From JABSSA01 sp039960995 (lineage in GTDB: Bacteria; Pseudomonadota; Alphaproteobacteria; Rhodobacterales; Rhodobacteraceae), in NCBI GenBank assembly GCA_039960995.1, contig JBDVKF010000025.1:1-64000 (forward strand): a DNA stretch of 64,000 nt, given 5' to 3'. Below are positions 43,902 through 52,434 of this stretch, piece after piece (position 1 is the stretch's first letter; each line of letters begins with the position of its first letter). The notes beneath the pieces were generated by a model. It saw nothing but the letters and a program-made list of their open reading frames with translations. It ran no database searches and was not told where the DNA came from. Made by a program: the position numbers and the translations under genes.

Positions 43902-44978
43902 ATGCGATTCTACAAAACTGCGTTTGCAGTACTACCTATGAGCTTGATTGCCAGTGGCGCTTTTGCACAAGATCAGCCGACAAATGACCGTCTGAAATTC
44001 TCCGTAAGCGGTCAAATCAACCGAGGTATCTTGTTTTTCGACGACGGAGTAGAATCAAACGAACTATTTGTTGATAATGACAACTCTTCGACACGACTGC
44101 GCGCGAAATTGTCCTATGATTTCGGGCAAGTAACCGTCGGCGGTGAAATCGAATACGAATTTGAATTTAGTTCCACAGCTGAGATCAATCAAATCAATAC
44201 AGATGACAGTGTTTCTGTCGCCAATGAACGCAAATTCGAACTTTTCGTTCAAGGTGGATTTGGTAAACTGTCTGTAGGTCAAGGCGACAGTGCGTCGAAC
44301 AGCGTGTCAGAAGTCGATTTGTCCAGCACAGCGGTCATTGGCTATTCCGGCATTGCAGACTTTGCAGGCGGGTTACTCCTCCGAGACGGTGCAGGCGCTT
44401 TGACAACTGTGAATATCGGAAGTGTGTTTTCCAACCTCGACGGAAACAGCCGAATCGAACGTATCCGCTACGACACACCGACCTATAAAGGTTTCACAGG
44501 ATCGGTTTCACTCGGTCAGGATGATCAAGAAGACCTCGCCGTTCGTTACAGCGGCACTCATGGCGACTACAGAGTGTCTGGTGCGCTTTCCTACAATACA
44601 ACGAATTCGCGTGACCGTATCAATGGTTCGGTTTCCGCGCTGCACAATCCAACTGGGATCAGCTTAACTTTTGCCACAGGGCGTGACGATCTGGATTCTG
44701 GTGCGCCTGATCCAGGGTTCAACTATATCAAGGTTGGATATCAAACGGACGATTTGTTGCCTTGGGGTAAGACTGCCTTCGCCATCGATTACTATGATGG
44801 CGGTGACATCGGAATCGCTGGAGGCAACGCAGAATCCTTCGCATTGGTCGCCGTTCAGAACATTGATCGATACGACACCGAAATCTATGCCGGATACCGA
44901 AACTACAGCTTCGATGCTCCTGGTCAGACGTTTCAAGATCTTGACGGCTTCTTAATTGGTGCGCGTTTCAGATTCTAA
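43902..44978 (+). CDS. Outer-membrane porin
   Basis: A 358-residue protein. Its 22-residue signal peptide ends SGAFAQ. The mature sequence alternates polar and hydrophobic residues, gives a general-diffusion porin of about 16 strands (KFSVSGQINRGILFF near the start, DRYDTEIYAGYRNYSF and terminal GARFRF), and ends in aromatic Phe. Low Cys, acidic. The ribosome site AAGGGAAC precedes the ATG. Substrate range unknown. Confidence 0.9.
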   Translation: MRFYKTAFAVLPMSLIASGAFAQDQPTNDRLKFSVSGQINRGILFFDDGVESNELFVDNDNSSTRLRAKLSYDFGQVTVGGEIEYEFEFSSTAEINQINTDDSVSVANERKFELFVQGGFGKLSVGQGDSASNSVSEVDLSSTAVIGYSGIADFAGGLLLRDGAGALTTVNIGSVFSNLDGNSRIERIRYDTPTYKGFTGSVSLGQDDQEDLAVRYSGTHGDYRVSGALSYNTTNSRDRINGSVSALHNPTGISLTFATGRDDLDSGAPDPGFNYIKVGYQTDDLLPWGKTAFAIDYYDGGDIGIAGGNAESFALVAVQNIDRYDTEIYAGYRNYSFDAPGQTFQDLDGFLIGARFRF

Positions 44979-44985
44979 ATTCAGT

Positions 44986-45018
44986 TGCAAGCGCGGCATA
45001 TCTGTCGCGCTTGCATTT
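44986..45018 (+). terminator. Porin terminator
   Basis: TGCAAGCGCG (44986-44995) and CGCGCTTGCA (45006-45015) form a perfect 10-bp stem with a 10-base loop, followed by TTT, eight bases after the porin stop. Confidence 0.8.
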
Positions 45019-45025
45019 GGGCATC

Positions 45026-45053
45026 TTGACACGGTTGCTACCAGTGATATCTC
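45026..45053 (+). promoter_or_regulatory. Promoter of the CAT-anticodon tRNA
   Basis: TTGACA (45026-45031) matches the -35 consensus; TATCTC (45048-45053) lies 16 bases on, about 11 bases before the tRNA 5' end. It follows the porin terminator directly. Confidence 0.5.
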
Positions 45054-45064
45054 CGCACTTAAGG

Positions 45065-45141
45065 GGGCCTGTAGCTCAACTGGTTAGAGCAGAGCGCTCA
45101 TAACGCTTTGGTTGCGGGTTCAAGTCCTGCCGGGCCTACCA
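45065..45141 (+). tRNA. tRNA with CAT anticodon, probably tRNA-Ile2 (otherwise Met)
   Basis: A 77-base cloverleaf begins GGGCCTG and ends CGGGCCT-A-CCA with CCA encoded. The D-arm TAGCTCAACTGGTTAGAGC, anticodon loop CTCATAA and T-arm GGGTTCAAGTCC are clear. CAT tRNAs may be initiator, elongator Met or lysidine-modified Ile2; the T-arm and loop resemble Ile2, and it lacks initiator features. It ends 13 bases before the stop codon of the regulator gene on the other strand. Confidence 0.93.
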
Positions 45142-45154
45142 AACATCGCCATGC

Positions 45155-45910
45155 CTACGCCGCGATGCTCTCCTCCTCTGCATAAATCAGATGATCGATG
45201 TTCTTGTGCGTATATCGTTCAGCAGGCACATCGTAATTTTCGAGATTTGCCAGACGATAGCCCTGCCCGCGTACGGTTTCGATCAAGTCGTTAGGCGCAC
45301 CTACTGCTCCAAGGTGTGTACGTATTCCGTTCAAGAACACCTCTAAAACGCGAGAATCTGGTGTTTCGTCAATTCCATACAATTCCCCCAAAATTTTGTT
45401 CTTACTTACCACGGTCGTCTGGTTCAGGCAGAGAACCTCAAATATTTGATATTGCGAAGGTGACAATGCCACGCGAACACCATCCCAACGAACTTCTTGA
45501 TCCCGCAGATCCAACGACGAAGGACCGTTCTGAATGATCGGGCGGGCGTTTCCTCTTCGACGAGACATGACAGCCAGCAAGCGGTGTTTGATTTCTGGAA
45601 ACGACATTTTGGGGCTCAAGATATCGTCTGCACCCAAATCCAAACCTGCAAGAGCGACCTCCATGGTATTGTCATTATTCAGCAAGAGAATAGTCGCGTC
45701 AGGTTGTTCTTTGCGCAATTGGCTTAACGCCACACGCCACCGCAAATCAGGCAGGTCTGTTTCCATAATAATGGCTGGGTTTTCCAACAGATCAAGGCAT
45801 TCAAAGACTTCAATGCCGTCCTTTGCTGTTGTCGTGTGAAAGCCTGCTTCGCGCAAACCGGCTTCAATCCGCGCTCCGTCCCAGGTTGTTACACTCATCA
45901 AAATCCGCAT
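45155..45910 (-). CDS. OmpR/CtrA-like response regulator with degenerate receiver
   Basis: A 251-residue protein. Residues 1-115 have the receiver layout, but the phospho-acceptor position reads Glu50 (IIMETDLPDL), the acidic pair near residues 8-11 is lost, and the switch Thr/Ser is Asn; only the Lys in LSPK (101) remains. Residues 140-225 are a winged helix (ALSPSQYQIFEVLCLNQ and VRGQGYRLANL). It resembles CtrA-type regulators in its binding domain. Phosphorylation-independent action is inferred. GGAG precedes the ATG at 45910. Any partner is unknown; the kinase upstream is separated by about 210 bases. Confidence 0.8.
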   Translation of the reverse strand: MRILMSVTTWDGARIEAGLREAGFHTTTAKDGIEVFECLDLLENPAIIMETDLPDLRWRVALSQLRKEQPDATILLLNNDNTMEVALAGLDLGADDILSPKMSFPEIKHRLLAVMSRRRGNARPIIQNGPSSLDLRDQEVRWDGVRVALSPSQYQIFEVLCLNQTTVVSKNKILGELYGIDETPDSRVLEVFLNGIRTHLGAVGAPNDLIETVRGQGYRLANLENYDVPAERYTHKNIDHLIYAEEESIAA

Positions 45911-46120
45911 CGCAATCGCTCCACTTGTTAAAGGTGGTCCCGCTTGCGTTGCATGGCCCAACGCAGGACCACGCACATGGTAGTTAAACTTTTTAGCCTC
46001 TGCGTTCTGCTTTGGCCGTCCATTAGGGTTTACGATTTATAACGCCTGCTTTTCCAGCCGTTTCTCGTGAAAAGGTTAACGCCCATAGCAGCAAGTTCCA
46101 AATAGCGTACGCGGTGTAAA

Positions 46121-47437
46121 TTAGCGGGCGATGACGATGTCCGCGCGCAAACCGCCCAAACTTTCACTGCTGCCCAATCGTAAAACTCCGCCATGCGCCC
46201 GCGCAATGTCTGTTGCGATGGCCAACCCAAGCCCGACACCACTGCCTCTGTCTTGATTGCGCGATGGATCAAGCCGCGTGAAGGGTTTTTGCGCCTCGGC
46301 GCGCTGACTTTCCGGAATACCTGGCCCTGGATCTTCGACGCGCAAACGTAACGATTTGTCAGTTACTTGAACCGAAACTTCGGCGCGCCCGCCATATCGA
46401 ACAGCATTTGAAATAAGATTGTCCAATGCGCGTTGCATCGCCCCTGCGCGCAACAAGACATCTCCGTGCCCTTCAACCAGTTTCAACGTTACATCCTGAC
46501 CTGCGCGTTGTGCTTCGGATACTGCATTTCTTGCAAGTTCTATTGCATTTACAGACTCTGCCTCACCCTCGCCTGCACTTCTAGTGAAGTTCAAAAATTC
46601 GTCGATCATCTGTTGCATGGCTTCGACGTCATGCAAAATCGGTTTGGCCAACTCTTCGTCCATTAATGACAGTTCCAAACGCATACGCGTCAACGGAGTA
46701 CGCAAATCGTGGCTGACACCCGACAACATCAAAGTTCTGGTTTCGATCTGACGTTCGATCCTTTGACGCATATCAACAAAGGCAGCGCCGGCCGCGCGCA
46801 CCTCAGTTGCGCCAGACGGGGTGTAGGGTTCATGGCGACCGCGACCGAAAGCTTCTGACGCTCGGGCTAGACGTTTGATTGGTCGCAATTGATTGCGCAA
46901 ATAGATCAGCGCGACAACCGTTACCAAAACGCTGAAAAACACCATATTTACAAATAGCTGGTGCGAATTGTTTGCTGAAAGACGTTGGCGATCGAACATA
47001 ATTTCAATTGCGGATGAACCCGTCTTAGCGATCAAACGCACGGATTTATCTTTGGACAGATCGACAACCCGCAATTCTGGTACATTCAACAACAGTTCAC
47101 GCATGATGATCGTGCCGGAAAAATCAAACCATTGGCGCTGGTTGTTTTCGGTCAATGTTTCATCATCCACCTCCCGCACAGCCATCTGAAGCGGTTGAAG
47201 TTCAGCCTGAAAGGCTTCAGTTAAATCTTGGTTACGCGTTCGTTCAGCCAGATTTAACACCAAACGCAGTTCACGCGTGACGGTCGCGGACATCTGACGT
47301 GTGACGTCTTCGAAGTGACGTTGTGTAAAGACCACGGATACAACAAGTTGCACACAAATCACCGGCAACAAAAGGATGAGCGCGGCACGCCCATACAAGC
47401 TGCGTGGCATATATCGTTTGAGCCATTGGAATATCAT
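46121..47437 (-). CDS. EnvZ-like sensor histidine kinase
   Basis: A 438-residue kinase. Membrane helices at about 17-38 and 162-180 bracket a periplasmic sensor of 120 residues. HAMP (LRPIKRLARASEAFGRG), HisKA SGVSHDLRTPLTRMRLELSL with H243, and a C-terminal ATPase domain (GSGVGLGLAIATDIARAHGG) follow. Osmosensor EnvZ is the closest type. No cognate OmpR-type regulator with an intact Asp is adjacent; the neighbour at 45155 has a degenerate receiver. Divergent from the metallo-hydrolase gene by 39 bases. Confidence 0.88.
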   Translation of the reverse strand: MIFQWLKRYMPRSLYGRAALILLLPVICVQLVVSVVFTQRHFEDVTRQMSATVTRELRLVLNLAERTRNQDLTEAFQAELQPLQMAVREVDDETLTENNQRQWFDFSGTIIMRELLLNVPELRVVDLSKDKSVRLIAKTGSSAIEIMFDRQRLSANNSHQLFVNMVFFSVLVTVVALIYLRNQLRPIKRLARASEAFGRGRHEPYTPSGATEVRAAGAAFVDMRQRIERQIETRTLMLSGVSHDLRTPLTRMRLELSLMDEELAKPILHDVEAMQQMIDEFLNFTRSAGEGEAESVNAIELARNAVSEAQRAGQDVTLKLVEGHGDVLLRAGAMQRALDNLISNAVRYGGRAEVSVQVTDKSLRLRVEDPGPGIPESQRAEAQKPFTRLDPSRNQDRGSGVGLGLAIATDIARAHGGVLRLGSSESLGGLRADIVIAR

Positions 47438-47476
47438 ACGTTAACCTAACCGCGCGAGCCTCAAGGGAAAAGCAAG

Positions 47477-48403
47477 ATGACACCGCCAGATGAATTTGAT
47501 CCCACAATTGGGGTGGCAGACGCACTGGAACCCGGGTTGCGCCGCATTGTTGCGCCTAATCCTTCGCCCATGACCTATCGCGGAACCAATACGTATTTGC
47601 TTGGAACGGCTGGTTTGGCGGTCATTGATCCCGGACCAGATAACGCAGGTCACTTAGCTGCTATTTTAGAAGCTGTCGCACCGGATCAAAACATCACGCA
47701 TATTTTTGTAACCCACGCCCATTTAGATCATTCCCCGCTGGCCCGCCCTTTATCAAAAATAACAGGCGCCCCGGTTTATGCGTTTGGCCCTGCCGAAGCG
47801 GGCCGTAGCGTTGTCATGCAAGAGCTGGCTCAATCTGGATTGGTGGGCGGTGGCGAAGGTGTCGATCGGGATTTTTTGCCAGACCATGCATTGGAAGACG
47901 GCGCAACTGTCACCGGAAATGGTTGGTCACTGCGCGCCATTCACACACCAGGTCACATTGGCAATCATCTTTGCTTTGGGTGGAATGATGTGTGTTTTAC
48001 GGCTGATCATGTCATGGGATGGGCCACGTCTTTGGTGTCGCCGCCGGATGGAGATCTGACGGACTTTTTGATTTCTTGTCAGAAGCTTACGAATCAAAGT
48101 TGGAGTGTTTTTTATCCCGGTCATGGTGCGCCAATCATGGACCCGGCTGCCCGATTGGAATGGTTGGTCGCACATCGCAAATCGCGCGAAGTTTCCATTT
48201 TGGACAACCTCAAACCGGGCGCGTTTTCTGCAGCAGAATTGGCCCGCGCAATTTACACCGATGTCCCGGTCGCTCTTATGGGGGCTGCAGAACGCAATGT
48301 TCTTGCCCATTTGATAGATTTAACAGGCCGCGAGCTTGTCGAACCAGAGACCACATTGCACGCGGGTGCAACGTTTAGGCTGCGCGATCCGCAGTTGTCA
48401 TGA
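47477..48403 (+). CDS. Metallo-beta-lactamase-fold hydrolase
   Basis: A 308-residue MBL protein of the LACTB2-like branch. The metal site is HAHLDH (80-85), with later ligands in IHTPGHIGNH and FTADHVMGW and a distal His in YPGHGAPI. A C-terminal winged-helix extension (about 240-300) is typical. Substrate unknown; nucleic-acid or thioester cleavage has been found in relatives. Single gene, tail-to-tail with the GlcG-like gene. Confidence 0.88.
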   Translation: MTPPDEFDPTIGVADALEPGLRRIVAPNPSPMTYRGTNTYLLGTAGLAVIDPGPDNAGHLAAILEAVAPDQNITHIFVTHAHLDHSPLARPLSKITGAPVYAFGPAEAGRSVVMQELAQSGLVGGGEGVDRDFLPDHALEDGATVTGNGWSLRAIHTPGHIGNHLCFGWNDVCFTADHVMGWATSLVSPPDGDLTDFLISCQKLTNQSWSVFYPGHGAPIMDPAARLEWLVAHRKSREVSILDNLKPGAFSAAELARAIYTDVPVALMGAAERNVLAHLIDLTGRELVEPETTLHAGATFRLRDPQLS

Positions 48404-48407
48404 GCTG

Positions 48408-48821
48408 TCAGTTATCCGCGCCAATGGCAGCTAGGGCCGCAGTTGCGACTGCGATGTCTTGGTCTGGGCTACCTGAACCGATCCCGATTCCACCTAACAC
48501 CTCGCCATTTATGCGGATGGGCAAACCGCCGGCCAACCCCGTCACTTCGCCTTTTGTGGCAGCTGCAATATGTGGTCTGACAGCTTCTGGAATCGCCGTA
48601 GTTGGCGCGCCAATAGACGCCGCGGTGCGGGCTTTGGATCGCGCGCTTTTGCGGCTTAGGTACTTGGCACCCGTCATTCGCAATTCGCCCAGCAATTCAC
48701 CGCAGGCATCAACAATCACAATGCATTGTGGCTGACCGATTTCGTCTGCTTTGCTTACAGCCGCTTGCAGCATAGCCATTGTGGCCGCATGCGTCAGAAT
48801 TTCGTTTGGTTTTGTGAACAC
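48408..48821 (-). CDS. GlcG/HbpS-family protein
   Basis: A 137-residue DUF336-type protein (ATMAMLQAAVSKADEIG, VDACGELLGELRM, GGLPIRINGEVLGGIGI). The start is GTG (48821) with AAGGAG ahead. Members are small ligand or heme-binding proteins often associated with glycolate and sugar operons; the function is unsettled. Last gene of the CUT1 importer operon, 21 bases after the lactonase. Confidence 0.82.
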   Translation of the reverse strand: MFTKPNEILTHAATMAMLQAAVSKADEIGQPQCIVIVDACGELLGELRMTGAKYLSRKSARSKARTAASIGAPTTAIPEAVRPHIAAATKGEVTGLAGGLPIRINGEVLGGIGIGSGSPDQDIAVATAALAAIGADN

Positions 48822-48842
48822 GTTAATTGCTCCTTGCCGGAC

Positions 48843-49769
48843 TTACATAGGGGAAACGCCATTCACGTTCAAATAAACAGAATACAACGATGTCGTACCA
48901 CAGATGAACAACCGGTTCAGCTTGGGTCCGCCAAAACAGACATTGGCCACAAATTCAGGGATTGTAATTTTACCGATCAAAGTGCCGTCTAGATCATAGC
49001 AGTGAACACCGTCCGCAGCCGAAGTCCAAATACGTCCACTGGCGTCAAGACGAAACCCGTCAAACAGGCCGTTTGTGCATTCCGCGAACACTTCGCCAGG
49101 TCCAAGTGTTCCATCGGCATCGACGCTATGACGGCGAATGTGTTTGGGGCCATTGGGATCATGGCTGGCGCCCGTGTCTGCGATGTACAGCAGGCTTTCA
49201 TCCGGTGAAAACGCAAGCCCGTTGGGTTTAAGATAATCATCCGTGACTTGGCGAATTGCCTTTGTTTCCGGATCTACACAATAGACATGGCATGCGCCGA
49301 TCTCGCTTTCGGCGTGTTCGCCTTCGTAGTCTGACATTATGCCGTAAGACGGATCAGTAAACCAAATCGTGTCATCGGATTTGACAACGACGTCATTTGG
49401 CGAATTTAGACGCTTCCCTTCAAACTGATCAGCGATGACAGAAATTGTGCCGTCATGTTCCGTCCGTGTCACACGGCGTGTCAGATGTTCGCAGGACACC
49501 AATCGTCCTTGTCGATCGATCGTGTGCCCATTCGTATTGTTTGACGGTGTTCGAAATTCTGAAACGGACCCATCCGTTTCATCCCATCGCAGAATGCGGT
49601 TGTTCGGAATATCTGACCACAAAAGGTAACGCCCTGCTGCAAACCAAACGGGGCCTTCTGACCAACGTGCACCCGTCCAAAGCCGCTCAACACGTGCATG
49701 TCCTACAAAACAAGCTTCGAACCTTGGATCAATGACTTCGAACCCGGTGCCCTCGATCATTCCGTACAT
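48843..49769 (-). CDS. SMP-30/gluconolactonase family hydrolase
   Basis: A 308-residue six-bladed beta-propeller. The metal-binding glutamate is in SEGPVWF near residue 38, and NSPNDVVVK, NGLAFSPDESLLYIADT and FDGFRLDASGRIW are family blocks. It probably opens a sugar lactone produced after uptake of the substrate. The start codon at 49769 overlaps the cytochrome b561-like gene by 41 bases; ATG at 49760 is also possible. Confidence 0.88.
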   Translation of the reverse strand: MYGMIEGTGFEVIDPRFEACFVGHARVERLWTGARWSEGPVWFAAGRYLLWSDIPNNRILRWDETDGSVSEFRTPSNNTNGHTIDRQGRLVSCEHLTRRVTRTEHDGTISVIADQFEGKRLNSPNDVVVKSDDTIWFTDPSYGIMSDYEGEHAESEIGACHVYCVDPETKAIRQVTDDYLKPNGLAFSPDESLLYIADTGASHDPNGPKHIRRHSVDADGTLGPGEVFAECTNGLFDGFRLDASGRIWTSAADGVHCYDLDGTLIGKITIPEFVANVCFGGPKLNRLFICGTTSLYSVYLNVNGVSPM

Positions 49770-50493
49770 CTGTGACGTCCTTTTCTTTCATTGACTCGCT
49801 TGGACGTTTGACCGCCCAGCCCGGTTTGGGACCACGATTGCCCGGATGTGTTTCGTCAGGGCCCCAAATCGCTTGATACGTGTCTACAGCGAAACCACGG
49901 CGTTGCAAAAAAACAAAGCACCCAACGAGGATTATCCACCAAAGGATCAATAAAAACCACATCCAGACGGGTCCGTTCGCGTGCCACAGGCCAAACAAGA
50001 TCGTGATCACCCCCAGACCCAACAAGCCGTAGCCCAGCGACTTGTGCAGCGCTTCAAATATTCGGCGCCAGCGGGTCATGTCGTAATGATGACCGCGCAG
50101 ACTGCCATCGGGTTTCGGTTGCGTGGGGCCACCTTTGTCACCTCGAAAGATACCCAACAATATCTGAACAAGCAGGCCAATCAGTATCGTGTACCCCAGC
50201 ATTCCGTGAACGGATAAATTCGACCAGTTTGATGGCAGAACCAATACCAAACTGAAAATGGATAATCCCACCACAAGGCTGTGTCCCATCCAGTGACTTC
50301 GCCACCAAACTTGGTTATCTAACTGCCGAGGCCAATCTTGGCCTGGCAGGATTTTGAAAAACCGCGCGGCCATAACAGCCAAGGGCGCAAGGACACCCCA
50401 CGCCAAAACCATGAAACGACCATGCCAAGATACCGCAAATCCGACCTCGTGCACCCGTGATGGATCAATCGGAGACATAAGAAAGTCTATCAT
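49729..50493 (-). CDS. Cytochrome b561-like membrane protein
   Basis: A 254-residue protein with five or six membrane helices. Histidines at helix ends, in SWHGRFMVLAWG, WWRSHWMGHSL, SVHGMLGYTILI and EALHKSLGYGLL, fit two b-type hemes as in b561. The ATG at 50493 shares its A with the permease stop (TGATG). A redox protein in a sugar-import operon is unusual; it may serve a periplasmic or membrane dehydrogenase not seen here. Confidence 0.72.
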   Translation of the reverse strand: MIDFLMSPIDPSRVHEVGFAVSWHGRFMVLAWGVLAPLAVMAARFFKILPGQDWPRQLDNQVWWRSHWMGHSLVVGLSIFSLVLVLPSNWSNLSVHGMLGYTILIGLLVQILLGIFRGDKGGPTQPKPDGSLRGHHYDMTRWRRIFEALHKSLGYGLLGLGVITILFGLWHANGPVWMWFLLILWWIILVGCFVFLQRRGFAVDTYQAIWGPDETHPGNRGPKPGWAVKRPSESMKEKDVTDVRNDRGHRVRSH

Positions 50494-51428
50494 CAGCCTT
50501 TTACCGCACCTGCCGTCATGCCGGTGATAATCTGACGTGAGGCAAACAACGTGAAAATGATGGGCGGGATCGCCAACAACATCCCAGTCGCCATGATGAC
50601 ACCCCATTCAACATTGAATTCGCTCATGTTGTTCACAATCAAAATCGGCACGGTCTTTGTGTTTCGATCAGATAGAGCCGATGCCAACAAATATTCATTC
50701 CACGCAATCCGAAATGTGAAAATCGCAGCTGCGGCCAGTCCCGGTTTGATCAATGGCAGGACGACCAGAAAGAACACTTGGAACGGTCCTGCCCCGTCAA
50801 CACGCGCGGCTTCTTCCAAGGAACGCGGCACCTGAATGATAAAGCTTTGCAAAATCCAGATCACAAAAGGTAGGTTCATCGCGACATAGACCAAAATGAT
50901 GCCGGAATGTGTGCCTGCAAGACAGACGTCCCCACGGCCACCAAAAAGATCGCGGATCATCCCGCCGATCAGGCCATCTTTGTCCAGACAGAATTCGTTG
51001 TTCCAAAGACCAAACACCGGGACCAACAAGACGGCTGGGGGCACCATGCGCACCATGAGGGTGGTCAATGAAACCGTATCACGCCCCATAAAGCGAAAGC
51101 GCACCAACGCATAAGCCGCCATGCACCCGATAACGAGCGTAAGAATAGTCGAAATCAGCGCGATAATCAGTGAATTTAGAAACGCGCCACCAAATTTCAG
51201 TGAGCAAAAATCAAGGTGATCCAGTTCATACCAAAGCACGTCACATAGCGCGGTTTCATAGTTTTGGATTGTCGGCAGAAAAATCAAACCGGTACTGCCC
51301 GAAATAATGTCCACGTCCAGTTTGAAAGAATTCACGAACATCAACAGAACCGGACCAACGGACATCAAAACCAAAGCCACGATGATTGCGTAAAAGGCAG
51401 GATGTTGTTTGTCACGATGTGTGGACAT
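50493..51428 (-). CDS. CUT1 sugar ABC permease (MalG type) with cysteine-bearing insertions
   Basis: A 311-residue permease with six helices. The EAA loop for ATPase docking is EEAARVDGAGPFQVFFLVVLP. Periplasmic loops are enlarged and hold Cys62 and Cys75 (first loop) and Cys147 and Cys169 (loop 144-172, with Asp/Gly-rich filling), none of which are usual for the family. Start and stop overlap neighbours (TGATG both ends). It pairs with the permease at 51428. Confidence 0.9.
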   Translation of the reverse strand: MSTHRDKQHPAFYAIIVALVLMSVGPVLLMFVNSFKLDVDIISGSTGLIFLPTIQNYETALCDVLWYELDHLDFCSLKFGGAFLNSLIIALISTILTLVIGCMAAYALVRFRFMGRDTVSLTTLMVRMVPPAVLLVPVFGLWNNEFCLDKDGLIGGMIRDLFGGRGDVCLAGTHSGIILVYVAMNLPFVIWILQSFIIQVPRSLEEAARVDGAGPFQVFFLVVLPLIKPGLAAAAIFTFRIAWNEYLLASALSDRNTKTVPILIVNNMSEFNVEWGVIMATGMLLAIPPIIFTLFASRQIITGMTAGAVKG

Positions 51429-52360
51429 CACACGTCCTCCGCTTGGATCGTTGCGCGAATGCGCGCTGCGCGGATTTCCTGCCAACGCGTGAAGGCGAAC
51501 ATTGCTACCGTCAGGAACAGCAAAAGCAGCAGCAAATAGTTAGACATAGCCGCGGCAACACCCAGTTCGCGGAATTCTGTGGCTGTTCGAGAGATGCGCA
51601 ATGCAAGGATTTCAGTCGACAGGCCAGGTCCGCCTTCGGTCATTACAAGGATCACTTCAAGCACTTTGAACGCGTCGATCAGGCGCAACAAACCTGTCAC
51701 GATCAAAACGGGCATCATCAAAGGCAATTTGATGTAGATGATCTGTTGCCATCCGGTTGCGCCGTCGATCCGAGCGGCTTCTAAGGCCGAGCGGGGTAAC
51801 GATTGCAATGCAGCAAGCGCCAGAATGAATATGAACGGCGTCCATTGCCAGATATCGGCGATAATGACGGACATCAAAGCGTGATCGCCCAGCCAGTCAA
51901 CTTTGGGCAGCCCAAGCCCATCAAGTGTGCGATTAAAGGTGCCAACACTTGGATGATACATATATCGCCACATCAGGCCGACCACGACCGGGGCAATCAT
52001 CATAGGAAGAATGAACAACGTCCGCAGGATCGACATTCCGCGAATATTTCTATCCAGCAGCAAGGCAAGGCCAACACCGATCAACATCTCAAATGTTACG
52101 ACAAAAAAGGCGAATTTCAGAGTGACGCTGAGGCTTTCCAAAAAGTTCGGGTCGTTCCACAACGTGACATAGTTTTTCAGACCAACAAATTCAGCCTCGC
52201 CAATGGTTTGGCTGGGGTCCCATGCTCGAAAGCTGCCCCAAACCATATACGCCAGCGGGTACAAAAGCGCGATCGCCATAATGATCGCGGCCGGTACCAT
52301 GAACATGTAAGGGGTCAATCTATTGGCCATAGCGCGCGGCATGACAGTCACTTTCTGCAT
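51428..52360 (-). CDS. CUT1 sugar ABC permease (MalF type)
   Basis: A 310-residue inner-membrane permease. Helices start at about residue 18 (YMFMVPAAIIMAIALLYP). The EAA loop is LEAARIDGATGWQQIIYIKLP. It partners with the MalG-type permease, the MalK-type ATPase and the solute-binding protein. The ATG at 52360 follows an in-frame TTG at 52363. Confidence 0.93.
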   Translation of the reverse strand: MQKVTVMPRAMANRLTPYMFMVPAAIIMAIALLYPLAYMVWGSFRAWDPSQTIGEAEFVGLKNYVTLWNDPNFLESLSVTLKFAFFVVTFEMLIGVGLALLLDRNIRGMSILRTLFILPMMIAPVVVGLMWRYMYHPSVGTFNRTLDGLGLPKVDWLGDHALMSVIIADIWQWTPFIFILALAALQSLPRSALEAARIDGATGWQQIIYIKLPLMMPVLIVTGLLRLIDAFKVLEVILVMTEGGPGLSTEILALRISRTATEFRELGVAAAMSNYLLLLLLFLTVAMFAFTRWQEIRAARIRATIQAEDV

Positions 52361-52386
52361 CAATACTGTTCTTGGATGAGGAATGA

Positions 52387-52414
52387 TGCGCGCGAGAAAA
52401 TTGGCACGCGCGCA
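52387..52414 (-). repeat. Stem-loop after the CUT1 binding-protein gene
   Basis: TGCGCGCG (52387-52394) and CGCGCGCA (52407-52414) form a perfect 8-bp stem with a 12-base loop, 20 bases beyond the binding-protein stop. No T run follows. Such hairpins protect the upstream message and favour high binding-protein expression. Confidence 0.6.
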
Positions 52415-52434
52415 CCTGAATTTTGGTATCTAGA

